64,000 nt of DNA from assembly GCF_029784155.1 (NCBI RefSeq), contig NC_073692.1, positions 234,192,503 through 234,256,502 of the forward strand. Direction: 5' to 3'. The notes under the pieces are model-generated. The model had not been told where the DNA came from. It did no database searches and saw only the letters and a list, made by a program, of their open reading frames with translations. Below, piece after piece: positions 1 through 13,669 of the stretch. Numbering within the stretch: position 1 is the stretch's first letter; every line of letters starts with the position of its first letter. This stretch comes from Uranotaenia lowii (Eukaryota; Arthropoda; Insecta; Diptera; Culicidae). A program made the position numbers and the translations under genes.

Positions 1-1917
1 AAGAAATTAAAAATAAATTACCTTCACAATGAAACCAATATCATAAAAATCGGTCAGCATTTGCGGCCACGGGAATGACAACAAATTACTAATCAAATTT
101 CTCCGAAACGGATATTATGCGAACAGCTTTGGAAGGTTAAAAAAATATTAGTTTTGCACTAGAGAAGGATTGAGATAAGAAGCTAAATTCGCCAGATTTT
201 CTAACAAACTTAAGAATTCAATAATCAATGAAAGTATTCTTCCTATTTTGTTACTCTACTATGTTTTATTAAATAGTTTCTATTCAATTCGAAAAACTAT
301 CGACCTTAAAACTGAATAATCAAACATTATTAACAAATAATTCTTTTTTCATGCATTGCATAGATTGAACTAAAATTGTTTACCTAAACCTCCCTATTAG
401 TTGGGCAGTTCTTCATATGGTTTGCGAAATTCGACATGACCCATTTAGCTGCCATCCTAATAGGCGTAGGCTGAAAGCTGAAGATTTCAGGTTCAATGTA
501 CAGTACAGTGCATTAGGTAGTTTTTCAATCATTTTCTGGCATTCTTTTAATTTTTTTAACTTCTTCGTAATGTATAATGTAAATGTACCTCAGTATATCT
601 TTGAATAGGTTTTTTTTTATAAAATGTAAACATTGTTTCCAAATTCAACTCTAAAATTTTCACACTGATCTTTCCTCGGTTGGTATACTTTGTTGCTGAC
701 AAGCAATTTATTCTACCAAATGCCCACCATCCAATTCAAGTCTTCATATGTCAAAGCGTAACAACAGTAATCTAAATCGGCAGGCCTACATTCAGCCACA
801 GCGGATCGTAACAAGGAGCTACAATTCGCCGCCACCGGTCACAGAATAACAGCTTCACCCTCGTAGTTCAGAAGCAATTGAAGTTTGAATCCCAACGTGC
901 CTTAGAGCAAAGCTCAGCTCCGAAATCCATATCGATCGGATCGTTAAATGCCAAGTGGGGTGTGGCCATCGGAGGTATTTCTACTTATTTCTGAATCGCA
1001 ATTAGCAGACCCTCTGGTTGGGTTCTTTGTTAAGATCTTTTGGTTTGGGTGAGGTTGGCCAGCAGCAAAGTTTGAGGAGGTAGCGGGGAAGGGCACCTCC
1101 TATGTATACGGATTCCATGTTTAGATGGAGACCTTTTGCTTTTAAATGGTCACGATCCGGAGCGTAAGATTTTTTTTTGCAGGCAAATTTCAGGGGAAGG
1201 GAAAACTAATCATGTTTTGGGAACTCGTTAGTTTCAAACTCTAACAACATCAAGAACAGCTGATTGGTTTAGAATTGGGTTCTCTGTGACTTGGGAATAG
1301 CAAAATCAAAGATATTCTAGCCAGTATTGTAGTAATCAGTTAATTGGTGCTTGTTTCTATGTCACAAGAAATCTTGAATGGGACAAAGAAACTAAATCGG
1401 TTGAAAGATGTAGAAAGATTCCTCAGATCTCTATCAGATTTTTCGCAATCAGCTTAATCGGTTGCTCTGACTCAAATTAATATTGATATAATTGAATTTC
1501 TAAAAAATCAGAATTTAGTTAGGCCAAAGAGAGATCACGTGCCCAATTTATCAAGCCGAACTCTCAATAGCAGTAAATTTATTCCTTTCACCGCTTGCAT
1601 CAATTTTTCGAATGACCAACTAGTGAGTGGAACCGTTTTCAAAAATGCACCAGGACAACGACACACGATTTACAACGAAACCAAAAAAAAATCGTATGCT
1701 AGTTCTCCTTAATTAAAGCATTTCGTTGCACCGTTTAACCGATTCCAAATCCGCTTCGAAATCTCAAAAAGCAATGTCCTGCCATGCCGTTTGCTGCTGA
1801 ATTGCTGATTAATTGATATCTCGATTGGCGAATCTTAACGTTGCACTTACTCCTACCTCTATACGAGTTTAGCTACAATAAATGCGCCAGCAAAACTTAC
1901 AAGCGAATGCATAAATA
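1..1917. other. AT-rich sequence, no firm gene
   Basis: No recognisable gene, RNA or mobile element. Open frames are short and of low complexity. The only stretch with higher GC and coding-like codon use is 748-994, listed separately. The rest is simple AT-rich DNA with A/T runs, consistent with intergenic or intronic sequence. Confidence 0.5.
748..994 (+). other. Coding-like patch, possible exon remnant
   Basis: Two overlapping short frames stand out from AT-rich surroundings. One runs from an ATG at 748 to a stop at 847-849 (33 codons, basic and Gln/Asn/Pro rich). The other is open from 812 to a stop at 992-994 (60 codons) in the next frame, containing the stretch SIGSLNAKWGVAIGG followed by a GGTATT that could act as a splice donor. 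The change of frame in mid-patch suggests either a decayed coding sequence or chance. I do not recognise the peptide. It could be an old exon, a TE coding remnant, or simply a GC-richer patch. Confidence 0.15.
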
Positions 1918-3113
1918 TTAGACTAGTTCACTTTTCGGCTTTTTTCGCTGATCGCAACGCTACTTACAGGGTTTGATCCTCATTCATTTTCAAGTACTCT
2001 GGCCAAATTTGAGCTCATTTGAGTTAGTTTCCAGCGTGCGCTAGAAGTTTGATTGAAAAAAGTCCATTTTTCTGGAAAATTTTCGTAGATGTGTTCCTAG
2101 CAAGCTGTTGTTAATATAAAATGATAATTTTATAGTGCTCGGTGATTGGTATGACAAGCATTCGCATGGACCTGTTTTAGATAATTGACTAAATCAAACC
2201 GAAAAAAATTAAAAATTCATAAACTACCAACTTTTACAGAAAATTTACTTACAAGTTGAGAGCTTAAAATCAGTAGTAAATAGAAAAAAAAATATTTTCG
2301 ATATAAACTTTTCATAAAAAGATAGCCTTATTTATAACCTTTAATTTGATGTATAACTCTTAATGATCGCAAGAGTGCTAGCAAAGTTATTCAAATATCT
2401 ATGCAACAAATTTGATTTGATAAAATATTTTTCATTCAAGTTTGCTCCTCACCAACTTGTGCACAAGAAAGGATATTTTATTCAATCAAGTACCCCATGA
2501 CGCGGCCAGGAGTTAAAAAAAAGCGCGCGCTTTGATCAAGTTGTAAGCAAGTCCTCTTGATGCCACGTTTTGCAAGTTGCATGATGCTAAAACTTGAATG
2601 GAGACAACATTATGATTCAAAGAATGTGATGTGAATGTTCGAATATCTTTGCTTGTACTGTTGCGATAATTAAGTGTTATACATCAAATTAAAGGTTATA
2701 AATAAGGCTATCTTTTTATGAAGATTTTATATCGAAAATATTTTTTTTCTATTTACTACTGATTTTAAGCTCTCAACTTGTAAGTAAATTTTCTGTAAAA
2801 GTTGGTAGTTTATGAATTTTTAATTTTTTTCGGTTTGATTTAGTCAATTATCTAAAACAGGTCCATACGAATGCTTGTCATGCCAATCACCGAGCACTAT
2901 AAAATTATCATTTCATATTAACAACAACTTGCTAGAACACATCTACGAAAATTTTCCAGGAAAATTGACTTTTTTCAATAAAACTTCTAGCGCACGCTGG
3001 AAACTTACTCAAATGAGCTCAAATTCGGCCAGAGTTCTTAAAAATGAATGAGGATCAAACCCTGTAAGTGGCGTTGTGATCAGCGAAAAAAGCCGAAAAA
3101 TGAACTAGTCTAA
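1918..3113. repeat. Foldback element with 6-bp duplication TAAATA
   Basis: A large inverted repeat. The left arm begins TTAGACTAGTTCA and the right arm ends TGAACTAGTCTAA. The arms match closely for about 440 bases (1918-2370 against 2660-3113), and a weaker match continues toward the centre near 2500. The sequence TAAATA lies directly outside both ends (1912-1917 and 3114-3119), which fits a target-site duplication, although it is AT-rich and could be TA alone. There is no coding capacity, so this is a non-autonomous element of unassigned superfamily. The centre holds a GCGCGCGC run near 2523. Confidence 0.7.
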
Positions 3114-3119
3114 TAAATA

Positions 3120-6067
3120 TGTAACGTTTCGTTCAACTGGCGCGCGCATGTGTAATCGGACACTCATGTATGAGAGATCCATTGGAGTGCGGGATTTTGA
3201 CTCCAATATTTTTTTTTCGAGCTCAGCTTGAATGAGCGGATGAATGAATGGTAATAATTTTATCGTCACTCGATGGGGTCCGAATTGGATTAGGTAGGTG
3301 GCAGCAAAGGTTTCGTGTTCGCTTTTCGCTTTTAATGTCGCTTTGCTGATAAGTGCTTTTATGGACGTGAATTGGTTATTTTGATGGTGTAATAAGCTAG
3401 ATGTAAGAAGATTTCGTTCATTTGGGAAAAAAACTTTTCAAAATTATTTAGTGATTCGTCACTTATAATGTTTAAAGTCAATTCCTTATGAATTACCAAC
3501 AAATTTAACAGATAAAAAAACATTATTTTATTTATTTTATTTTATCCATGACAGTTAGAAAGTTAAAATTTTCTTTAAAGAGAACTCGCTGTGCTAATAG
3601 ACTGAGTCGATTTGGGGTCATTTCTGAACTTCTTATACCCTAGGGTTAAAAAACCTTCGTTCTGGTAAAAACTCATCCATGATTTATTCCAAAATTTTAA
3701 AGTAACGTTTACATGAGTAAATTTGAACTTTTATGTTTGTATGCGTACGTACATATGTATGTATTTATTTTTAAAATTAACCATAATATAATTTTATTTT
3801 AATTTTAGTTCAATTTTACCGTCATTACATGTTTAAAAACAATGTTATTGAGAGGACATCGTGTAAAAACGTAAAATTCACAAAGAATTTATAAGTTATT
3901 AAAAAAAATTACCTTACAAATAAATTGCATGTATCAATCACTTAGAACGATTGGCTTTATTAAACTTTAAAAATTGTTTTAAAAGATTTCCAACAATGAT
4001 CTTAAGCTATAATTTGATCAGATTGACAGATTGTTTAGTCAAAGATACTTATCCTAACAGCTGCCGACCAAATTCGAGATATCTCGTTCTTTCGCTTGTC
4101 GCTAGTGTGCTATTCTAAAAAGCTTAAGTCAAATGTCATGAATTTGATTATAAAACTTTATTGCACAAAAGTCAACTCAACAATAAAGATTACTCTAGTA
4201 TACTAATTTAATAGGATTTACTTCAGTGGTTTCAGAGATAAAGAATGCTGAATTTTGATGTTTTCCTGCTGAGGTTTCTTCACGGTTCGTAATGTGTTAA
4301 GAATGTGTTAATGAAACTTGAGATCCATGGACCATTTCATTGTTTTGGAATGTCTAATATCAATTTTGAAAGAAAAACATAATAATGAATTCGAAAAATG
4401 TAAAATTAGGCTGAAATCAATTATTTCCATTTCCATTATTAGAAATGAAGAGTGCAGTGTAAAATAATTCCAAAAATTTAAAATTGAAAAAAAATGCCAT
4501 AAAAAACTGAATATCTGTATTCAGGATTCAGCCAGGATCATTGGGGGCCCAATGATTCAATTTTTTTTAAGCCGTCCCACAGATATTATAAACATAAAAA
4601 GTATACTGCCATTAATTCATCATTATGCTTGGTATGTTCAAGAATAATTGTTAAACCATCACGTGCGAACATTGCCGAAGAGTTAATCAACAAATTGAAA
4701 ATGAAGACTCTGAATTTGAAAAAATGCAAAGATATATGAGATTTAAAATGAATTTCATTTAATGACTGATCGCTTGGTGTGTGCTTAATGATTCCTTCAA
4801 AATTAAAAATTTAGATTATAAATTAAAATTAAGATTTAAGACTAAGAATCCCAAAATTAAAAATTATAAAAATTTCATGGATACACATACTTAAGCGTTC
4901 AAATTTAAAATTAATCAGAATCAGATTACATACATTTAAAACTATGATTCAGAATTTCAAATTATAACCATGATTTCAATTCAAGATTTAAGAAACAAAT
5001 TTCAAGTGAAAATCAAATACAAAATCAAAGTTCAATCAGAACCAAAGCAGAAATCGCAGAATTTAGGATTCAAAAATAAATATTTATTTCTATTTCACTA
5101 AACACAAATGATATTTTTCATGTATCGTGAAGAAAATTTGATAAGGTTATGCGAATTAAAATTTAAAATTAAGAATTAGAATTTCATAAGATTAAATCAT
5201 GAAAACAGAAACTTTTATCAAAAAGTTCTTGTGAATGTGACAAAAGTTACATTTGAAAACATAATATCAGAATGGATATCTAATGTTTATGAGAGAAAAT
5301 AAAATAAAATAACATAGAAAATATTCGTATTTCAAGAATCACTTTATTATATTCGTTATTCAACTATGAGAGTGTTTTTAGGATAAAATAATTTGAGGAA
5401 AGTCAATAAGCAAATGATTAGCTGAATTTAAGAAATTGAGGATAATTTTTTAACAAAATTAATCAGAATCAAAAGTACAAAACTTGGATTAAATCAGTTG
5501 GAAAAGTTCTAATTCGAATTTCAAATCACAAATTGAAACTGGAATTCAAATCAGGCTAAGTATTGTAGATTGGTCCAATTTTTGGAAAAAAAGGATCAAA
5601 ACATAATGCTTGAATAGCTGGGATTCAATATTATTTTTATTCAATAAATAAGAGAAATAATGTAGTATTTATTATTGGGTGAACAATCCAGATTATCCTA
5701 TTATATTCGAACATGCTTAGTTTTTCAAAGAAAATAAGGCTTATTTTTCTACCTGACTTTAACTTATTGTTTTTAAGAAGTTTGAAAAACGATTTGTAAG
5801 CTGCTTATGTGTTTCAGTACTAAAAAAAATGATAATTTGACTTGTTTTTCGTCATTTTATTAAAAAAAAATGTATAATTGCACAATTCTGCTTTGATTCG
5901 TCCGTGTGTTAGAAAAATGAAAACAAATGCTCAGAATTTTTCAGGTTTTGGAAAGAAAATTGTGCTGATTTGTTCGCCAACGTAAATGCGGCAAAAATTC
6001 TTCGAGTCTTAATTAAGAGAGCCCCCTTAAGTTATATCAAAGTGAAAATATTTAAAATATAACTTAA
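3120..6067. other. AT-rich sequence, nothing recognised
   Basis: Simple AT-rich DNA with many A/T homopolymers and short TTTTA-type repeats (for example around 3520-3550). No frame with protein-like composition, no inverted-repeat boundary and no RNA gene was seen. Confidence 0.5.
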
Positions 6068-6068
6068 C

Positions 6069-6230
6069 GGGGCCCCTTTGCTTGTTATATTAAAGTTCTA
6101 AATCCGATTTTCTAGTTTAAATTATTTTTTCTAGATTTCGAGAACTTAAAGCAGTATGATTAAAATAATATTATAATTTTTCTTCCTCGGGATGCCCCCT
6201 TAAGCCGGGTGCCCGGGCAATTTCCCCTCA
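6069..6230 (+). repeat. Dispersed repeat, copy 1 of 2
   Basis: This stretch is recognisably related to 60199-60360 in the same orientation. Shared landmarks in order are GGGGCC, CTTGTTATA, CCGATTTTCT or CCAATTTTCT, TAGATTTC, AGTATGATTAAA and TTCTTCCTCGG, then a C-rich run. The two copies are clearly diverged. No termini or duplication could be defined, so the class is unknown; it could be the conserved end of a decayed transposon. Confidence 0.5.
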
Positions 6231-9200
6231 TTGCCTCCTCTTCAATATGACCTTGACAGTACTAGAAACAGTATTTTTTCCAAATGGAAAGCTAAACATT
6301 TACTTCAAAATAACCATTTATTAACCTTTCGTTTCATAAAGTAACAAATTTGTAACAATTATTGTATGGAAAAAGTGAAAAAACCGTATTTAATTTTTTT
6401 TCTTTTTCTTAATGTTCTCATCATTACCAACTGTTTAAAAAAACTTTAAGGGAAAATAAAAAAATCATGAAATGAAATGTTTAGTGACCTATACCATTTT
6501 TGCAAATATTTGACACAACCTTTTTCTTTTAAAGCAAAGTTAAAAGTGTTTCAAAGTATAACAAGATTTTAACCTAAATGGAAGAAAATGCTAACATGCC
6601 AAAAGGAGAATCCATAGAAAAACAAATAGTCGTCTCGAAAAATAGCATCGATATTGATCAACTTTATAGAATATGCCTCTAAGATAGTTGACAAATTGGT
6701 TGGAACTGCTTCTGACAATACAATAAAAAATATTCATTTTGTAAAATGTTTGCACATGTTTAGAGTCTAAACTTTAGACTGAGTTCATAAAAAAAAAGAA
6801 AAATTTTCATCATAATAACGGGAAATTACTTGATCTTTAAAGGTGATTAAAATAAGGGTTAACAAGCAAGTCAGAAATTTCCACTTCAGCCTCCGAAATT
6901 TAGTCTTGATATTTAGTCTATATGCCGATCACAAATTGAATCAAATTTTTAATTTTAGGTTTTAAGTTACGACCGGATTCATAAATGTTGTTTGGGCTTT
7001 TTGGTCTTTTAAGTATGAACGTATATCAAACAACTTTGTTTTGAAATACCCAACGTTTCAACCCGTTTTGGTGAGCATTTCAAGGAAAACATCATCAATT
7101 CCATCGAAAAAGCCCACCAAAACTGGTTGGGAATTTCATAACAAAGTTGTTTGTTAAACTTAAAAGATCTTATTTTCAATTGCTAATTTTGATTTGCAAT
7201 TCAATCTACCCAATCAAAATTTACATACGAAAATCCTACCTCGTCTTTAAAATGGTTTGATATTAAAAAGTGTACCTAAACAAGTTCTGAGTTTTGAACC
7301 CAGCCGTTTTTGTTTACCTCACCAAAAATTTTACGCTGAAATGGAATATTCTTAAAAAAAAAACGAATTTCAGTCTCAATTTTATTCTTTTTTTCTTTTT
7401 CTCTTCATCTGCTCAACAAAAAATTCCAAATGCTTTTGATAGTTTATTAACACAAGGCCACAAAATTTACTTTCGAGGTGAAAAGAATTTAAAAACTAAT
7501 TTCGCCTTATTTGGGTGCCCTGAAATATGCTATTTTTCCATCAGCTTTTGGTTTTGAAATAACTTTTGAAAAAAGGTTGGAATAATTCTGTAATTTTTTG
7601 ACAAAACTTTAAAACAAAAACAAAACATTTTTAAATGAAGGTTTAATTGAATTATTCACTGAACCAAAGACTTCAAGTTATTTTGAAATCTGCAAAAAAC
7701 ATAAAAAATATAAGTTTTCTATTTGTTTACTTTTCCCCATTAAACGAATTTTTAAAAAAAGTTTTAAGTCAAATTGAATTTAAAATATTCTTTAAAGCAA
7801 ACATAGAATAGTTTTGCAGGTTTTGAAAACTTTTGCAGCAGTTTTCAGTGAATTCTGAAGATGCTTCATATAACGTTATGAAAACTTACGCGAGAAATAT
7901 GTTTTTTAAAATTACAGTTCATTGGACATGTTTAATAATAAGCCTCACTACTTGTTTTAAACTTGTATTTTTAATCTTCATATTTTGTTAAACTTTCGAA
8001 TAAGTCAACTAAATTTTAGAGACAAACTATTTTTTTAAAACTTTTTTTCACAAGTTTGTTTTTGTTTTTCTATTCTGAATTTTTGTGTTCTGATTACATT
8101 ATCATCTTGGATGCTTATAAATCTTTATTTTTAATAAAAAAAGAAGTTTCTAAAGTTTCAGAAGCGACAAAATATTCTGAGCGTGAAGTTTTTTACTTCA
8201 AAACTTGCAATTGATAATTTATAAACGTTTTATTTATTTTTATTGCAATAAATTATGTTTTTAATCAATCATAGTTTTTGAATTATTATTTTATTGAATC
8301 ACACATTTTCAAATCAGTACTTTGTCAGTTCGATGGAAAACTTTGTGTTATAAATACATAAAGTTATTATTTTGAACTACAAAAAGGAACTTGTTTCCTT
8401 TTATTTTGATATCTGGAAAAATTGAATTTTGAAATAAGTTTTATCCCTAACTATGATCACTGACACTCTTGAAACAAAACTGAATATATTCTTCTATTCA
8501 TCAAATTTAACAAAATTATCATCTATTGAACAAATTCTCCCTAGTTTAAAATGGATTTCATTTTACCAAATTAAGAATTTGAAATTCCACAAATTATATT
8601 ATTAATTCGCAATTTTTTTTTGTGTTTCGGAAATATTGATTTCAAATTTGAAAACTAGGCTGTTAAGAATTCATTTTAAAGCAAGTTCTTCATTCAGGCT
8701 AAGGAACATTATTTTGAATAGCATTTCAATGACTTACCAGAAATTCCGTTGTTTTGAAACTTTTATTCTGATTTGTTTTGAAAATTTTGATTTATTTATC
8801 AGTGAAAAATGATGATTTTTCAGTTTGTGTGATAATCCTGAACAAGAAAATTCTCTTTGAACTCAATTTTCTTTTTTGTTGTGTATTTTTGATATTTTAG
8901 TTATTCTTTAATAATTTTGAAACAGTGCCTCCCCCTCTCTTCCCAAACTTGTTGACGGGTCCTTTGTATGGACCTGATCTTTACATAAGAATATTTTATT
9001 TATAGTGAATGTTTTACTTTTCAACTTGGCTATTACACAGTTTTCGTGGATTTTTTGGAAGGAACTGTCCTAATTTTACTCATGAAAAAATTTAAATTAG
9101 AAGGAATACATGCCAAACTCGAGTTTATCTTAAAAATTAAAAATCCTTTTAGATTGAAAATACTTTTTTAATAATGATTTAATAATAATAATCTTTTCTT

Positions 9201-10139
9201 AGCTTAGCAAATGTATTTGATTATTCGAAATTAAACGTTGCCCCAGTAAAGGATTGCAATCCTTTATTCCGGTTAGAAATTTAAAATTCAGCTTTTCTAT
9301 GACTTATCCTCGCTGTTATTGTTGGATCACTCGTTTTTTAATTACCTGCAAAAAAAGAAAAAAAAAGAAAAAGGAAGGATTAGTTCAGTTGTGATTAAAT
9401 ATGGTTGTCGAATTTCGTTTTCATAAAAACATAGCTTCAAATATTAAGAAAAGAAGTTATCCATCCATGTATTTTTAAAATTCCTTGAATTATTCAACAG
9501 CTATCTAGTATTTTTTATTTATCTTGACTTTCCAATTCCAGCTTGATAGTACGCATTTCTCTGAATTCTTTTAGTTTTGAACAGATTATTTTGAATGGAT
9601 AAAACGTTGGTGTGTCGTTTCTGTTTCAATATTTGAAGTGAAAACAATTAAAGGTAATCTAATAAATATAATAACAATATATCCTTAAAGATTATCTCCG
9701 GTTGGAAAACAAAATTATTAGAACGATGGCAAATTTTCATAACCAGATGGACAATTTTTTCACAAAAATTACTATAATTTTGATGAGTGACGGTCTGGAG
9801 AGATCAACTCAAAGGTGTAGAAGGAGTAAAAGCTTTCTGTTTCCAATCGTATCTACGTTACTGTGAAACTAGCGAAAGTTTTTGGCGTCTTCTGATGCCC
9901 AATAGTATTGCACCAGACACAGAATAACATTTTGTAGCTGCTTGAGTTATTTTCCTTTATAAGCAAAGGACGCTTTAGAAAACAGGATTGAAAAATGATC
10001 TCTTCAGTTTAATTTTTCATTTGACATTTATGACGATTCCAAAATATTCAAAGAAATCCTCCTGGCAATGAAGATGAGCACGGTGGCTGTTTTTCATCAT
10101 AACTCGTTGAAATACTTTGAGAAGCATTCAATAATGAAA
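6231..10139. other. AT-rich sequence, nothing firm
   Basis: Long AT-rich stretch without a supported gene. Imperfect inverted copies of about 30 bases occur near 7020-7050 and 7125-7165 (around CAAACAACTTTGTT), and a perfect 18-base palindrome AAAGGATTGCAATCCTTT lies near 9247. A GACGGGTCCTTTG-type motif near 8955 resembles one near 18394 and may mark a shared decayed repeat. Confidence 0.4.
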
Positions 10140-10394
10140 TCAACAACCTATTATCCATTGTTCAAGCTCGTGAGATCTGGCTTCTGATGTTGGCACCTTT
10201 TCTTCAATAACATAATCAAACCACCCACTTTCCTGAGGCTGTAGGCAAAATGGCATTTTATACCAAAAGAAGCGTTTAGCAATCGTCATCAGAGAACGCA
10301 GCTGCTCACGAGCTGAAAAAAAATGCTTCTGGTCATGATGTGTTGCAAAAAAGACATCATTCGTATTTGATTTGCTCATTGTGCTAATCAACAA
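10140..10394 (-). CDS. Uncharacterised 84-codon frame
   Basis: An 84-codon open frame on the minus strand whose composition is less biased than most in the window, with mixed charged and hydrophobic residues and a C-terminal stretch EARSHELEQWIIGC. I do not recognise a family. No splice sites, promoter or neighbours support it as a gene. It may be an exon, a decayed TE coding fragment, or chance; chance is most likely. Confidence 0.12.
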   Translation of the reverse strand: MLISTMSKSNTNDVFFATHHDQKHFFSAREQLRSLMTIAKRFFWYKMPFCLQPQESGWFDYVIEEKVPTSEARSHELEQWIIGC

Positions 10395-11557
10395 ACGAAT
10401 TGATCCAAAAGATTGTCAAGGAAGAATTTTGTAAATCTTTTTCATAAAACTGTGTCATTATTACTTCATTATGTTGGTACATAAACATGGTTTTTCACTG
10501 TTTCAGTAGCATGGAGAGCTATGTACGTTCAATCCTAAAGGAATGTGCACATGTGGTTTCAATCTGTCTTATAAATCACTGATTCCCGGAGGGGCTGTAA
10601 TTAAAATCCGACAGCGTCGGAGCATTGCCTCGTCTCCGTATCGTTTGGACGGTTGATCTGATCGCATACAACTTATCGAAGAAGCAAATTCAAATTGACT
10701 ACCTAAGGGCTTCCAAGTATGATGTGATCGAAATTTTCAAGACTGTTCATGGGTTGCGCAATTTAAGAGTTCGGATTTAAATTATGAAACTTTCAACAAT
10801 GGTTCATCAATTCGTAGGCAAATTAAATTTATTATGTTAGCCAAGGACAGTGAGGTTTGTCGCTTAAACTTTTGTTGAAGTCTTTTATCAGAACACTGCA
10901 CTGAGCTGTGTGGGATAAAGAGTTGATCGAAAGGAAAAGCGAAGAAACTCTATACATTAAAAATACTATTTAACTACTCAATTGGATTTTTTTTATAGTA
11001 CATGAAACATTTGATAGTATTTATTTTGAGGTAATTTGCCATTTTTCCAACTATTAACTTATTTTTTTTATCCTTCGAAATAAGCGCAACACTTACTACT
11101 CGCAATATATTATTTTTCTAAACTAATAGCTTAATCCACTCGAGCGTTTTTGAAACAACGAAGGGTAATGAGTTGGAACCATTAGCTTCACTATTAGGCA
11201 TCGTCCAAACTTGTTTCCCTCCTGCTTTCCATTTTTCTCACCATAATTACTGATTCGTCATCACTTGATACGCGCTATTCACATTAAAACATTACATAAA
11301 ACTACTAACAAAAATGTACACCTCTCTATCACACTTAAGAGTGGGTTTGCACCTTGTAGACATCCGTGAAGTATAAACGAACAAAAAAAAAACTCACACG
11401 CATGCTCCAGTTGTTGTTACACACATTCCAAAATCGACATACTCCTCCAAAATTTAAGGCGCACTTGATACACTTTTCGTGAGTGCCGTGAGCTAGTGGC
11501 CGATTAAAAAAGACACAGTCTGACCCATTCATCCCTCGAAAAGCGCAGACCTTTCGG
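10395..11557. other. Mixed-composition sequence, no gene called
   Basis: Slightly less AT-biased than the preceding part. The interval around 10590-10760 contains protein-like codon stretches but is interrupted by stops in every frame. No family could be recognised. Confidence 0.3.
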
Positions 11558-11851
11558 ATGCCGACTGGACCAGCTAATGGCTATCCTCCTTTAGTTGCCC
11601 CAGTTATAGACCAGCATGATACTAAGTCTGGGGTCCGAGATTGGGTCATGTGGCAAGTACCCCAATTTGTGGCCACCATCGTTCGTGTCTGTGTGTGGGA
11701 GCTTGTTGATGTTGTTCAATCAGTCGGGAGACTTTCGGTCTCGTTTGAATCGAGCCGACTTTGTTGTTGCGCTAGGGTTTTAACATGTGTTCCTATTGGT
11801 GCTCGAAAGGTCCACTTACGTTTGGTCGATGTTTGCATACGAGCAAAGTGA
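11558..11851 (+). other. GC-richer block with 97-codon frame
   Basis: The block from about 11540 to 11870 is markedly GC-richer than its flanks and contains a 97-codon frame rich in Val, Arg and Cys. The composition suggests transferred or mobile sequence, or a conserved control region, more than a normal protein. No terminal repeats were found at its edges and the peptide is not recognised. Confidence 0.15.
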
Positions 11852-12365
11852 GATCCAGTGGGATGTTTACCGAGGGTGTTTATTTGTAACCAATAAGTAA
11901 ATAAAAGTATTTTTTATGTTCAATTTTTTCAGACACAATCACTATCTTCTTAAGGTGAATGTTCTTATAAAAATATTCTAACATTGCGCAAAAATGTAAA
12001 TAAATAGCAACAATAAAAAATTCCAAACCAAAACCAACAATAAAAAGTCCTGGAGCTCCTCACCATATTTTGATGGTTTAAAGCAAGTAAGCAAAAACGA
12101 AAATTAAACCAAGTAAGCAAAAACGAACAAGTAAGCAAAAACGAATTCAATGAAACTGTTGTATTGAAACTTAAATCTTGACCATAAAAAACCTACCTTG
12201 TCTTAAGAATGGATTTTTAATAAAAAGTGTGATTCTGAACTTATGTATGTTAAACTGGAAACCAATAATTTGTGCCTCTAAATTCAATCATTCAATTTTA
12301 ATTTTTCACATAAAAAAGTTGGTAGCTGTGTGAGAGGTGTCACGAGCTACAAAAGTCAACAGATT

Positions 12366-12385
12366 GAGCTTGAGCTTGAGCTTGC
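12366..12385 (+). repeat. (GAGCTT)n short tandem repeat
   Basis: Three head-to-tail GAGCTT hexamers at the junction between AT-rich DNA and a GC-richer block (12388-12726). Short hexamer arrays of this sort often sit at the 3' end of non-LTR elements, but no coding part of such an element is recognisable next to this one. Confidence 0.5.
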
Positions 12386-12387
12386 TA

Positions 12388-12726
12388 TCAACTACGGTCC
12401 ACCTGCGGCCCCATGGCCAATGGCATAATGGTTGCATTCCGTGATTGGTTCGAGATAATCAACATTGCACAATGAACCAAGTGAAAGGTGCTGGGAACAA
12501 GCAACACAATCTCACTGTACAGTTTTGAGAATCTCCTACTTTCAAATGAACCAATAACGACGCCGGCCAAGTCCATGTAGTCGATAGGAGGAAGGGAAGT
12601 GCAGCACATGTGATGATTTGTTTTGCGGAGACCGGCTGTACGCCATCCCTCCACAAATCTCACGCTGATGTTTTGGGAGTAAGGGTGATGTGGTGTGGGA
12701 ATCACTTTGGTAAGTGATATGGCCAC
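12388..12726 (-). other. GC-richer block with 112-codon frame
   Basis: A GC-richer block adjoining the GAGCTT repeat, open for 112 codons on the minus strand, with a second overlapping minus-strand frame of 65 codons. Two overlapping frames argue for compositional openness rather than a gene. No domain or motif is recognisable. Just outside it, around 12340, lies a 20-odd-base sequence (GAGCTACAAAAGTCAACAG...) repeated near 14735, so this may be part of a dispersed repeat. Confidence 0.15.
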
Positions 12727-13669
12727 ATGAAACCTATGCTCCTATGCTCCTGTAACTAAGTTTCCTATTGAAACTCCTAGTTTCACCTCCTGAGGCCGAT
12801 TCAGTACTGATTAAATTAAACGTTAAATTCAAAAAGGATCTGCAAACTTTGAAATTTTTTTTCGTGTTTTCTACATTTAAATCGAGTGCGTTACTACATA
12901 TGTCCCTATGCTGCATATTGAAACCAAATCCAAAATAAATTCAATTTATTCCAATATTTTTATGAATTGAAATTCTCAAATAAACTGCATGTTGCTTTTC
13001 CATGTATCGAAGTAAATCAAAGACCGATTACGAAAAATATTGTGTTGCAAAGAACGTTCAAAAGTGTATATTATCGAAACTCATCTTTTTAAATTGAAGT
13101 GGAATTTTAATTGTAATATTTTGCCTCAGACGATCGCGATATTATCAGTTAGATATCAGTTTCTTAGCGTAGATTTCGGCTCGTCTTTGCAGAGAGTTCA
13201 CCTCAACCTCTCAAACAATATATAAAAAAAATTTAACGATTGTTTGATAATTTCATATTAATTTATTGAACAATGATTGACCAATTTTTCTTGGATCACA
13301 TAAATATGCTAAATTTATGATACAACTTTCAAAAATTTCAATAATAAACAATACAATTTGGAATTGGTTTGTTCTATGCTTATATCTGTCTAAGTATGGC
13401 CTCATAGTAATGATATACATATAATTTTCTATAAAAATATTTTCGATTAACTGTAAGTTCCAATGACAATATGGCTCCACTAACAAAAGGAATTCATTTA
13501 ATGTATTTTTAACATTTGCAACCTGCTTATTTCTTTTATTATTATTATTGAATGTTTCAAGAAAGAATTCCATATTTTGATATTACACAATTGAAATCCT
13601 AATAAGATCATAAATCGTGATGTAGATTTATCTATACCAAAATTTGTGCAACCCGTTCAAATGTGTACA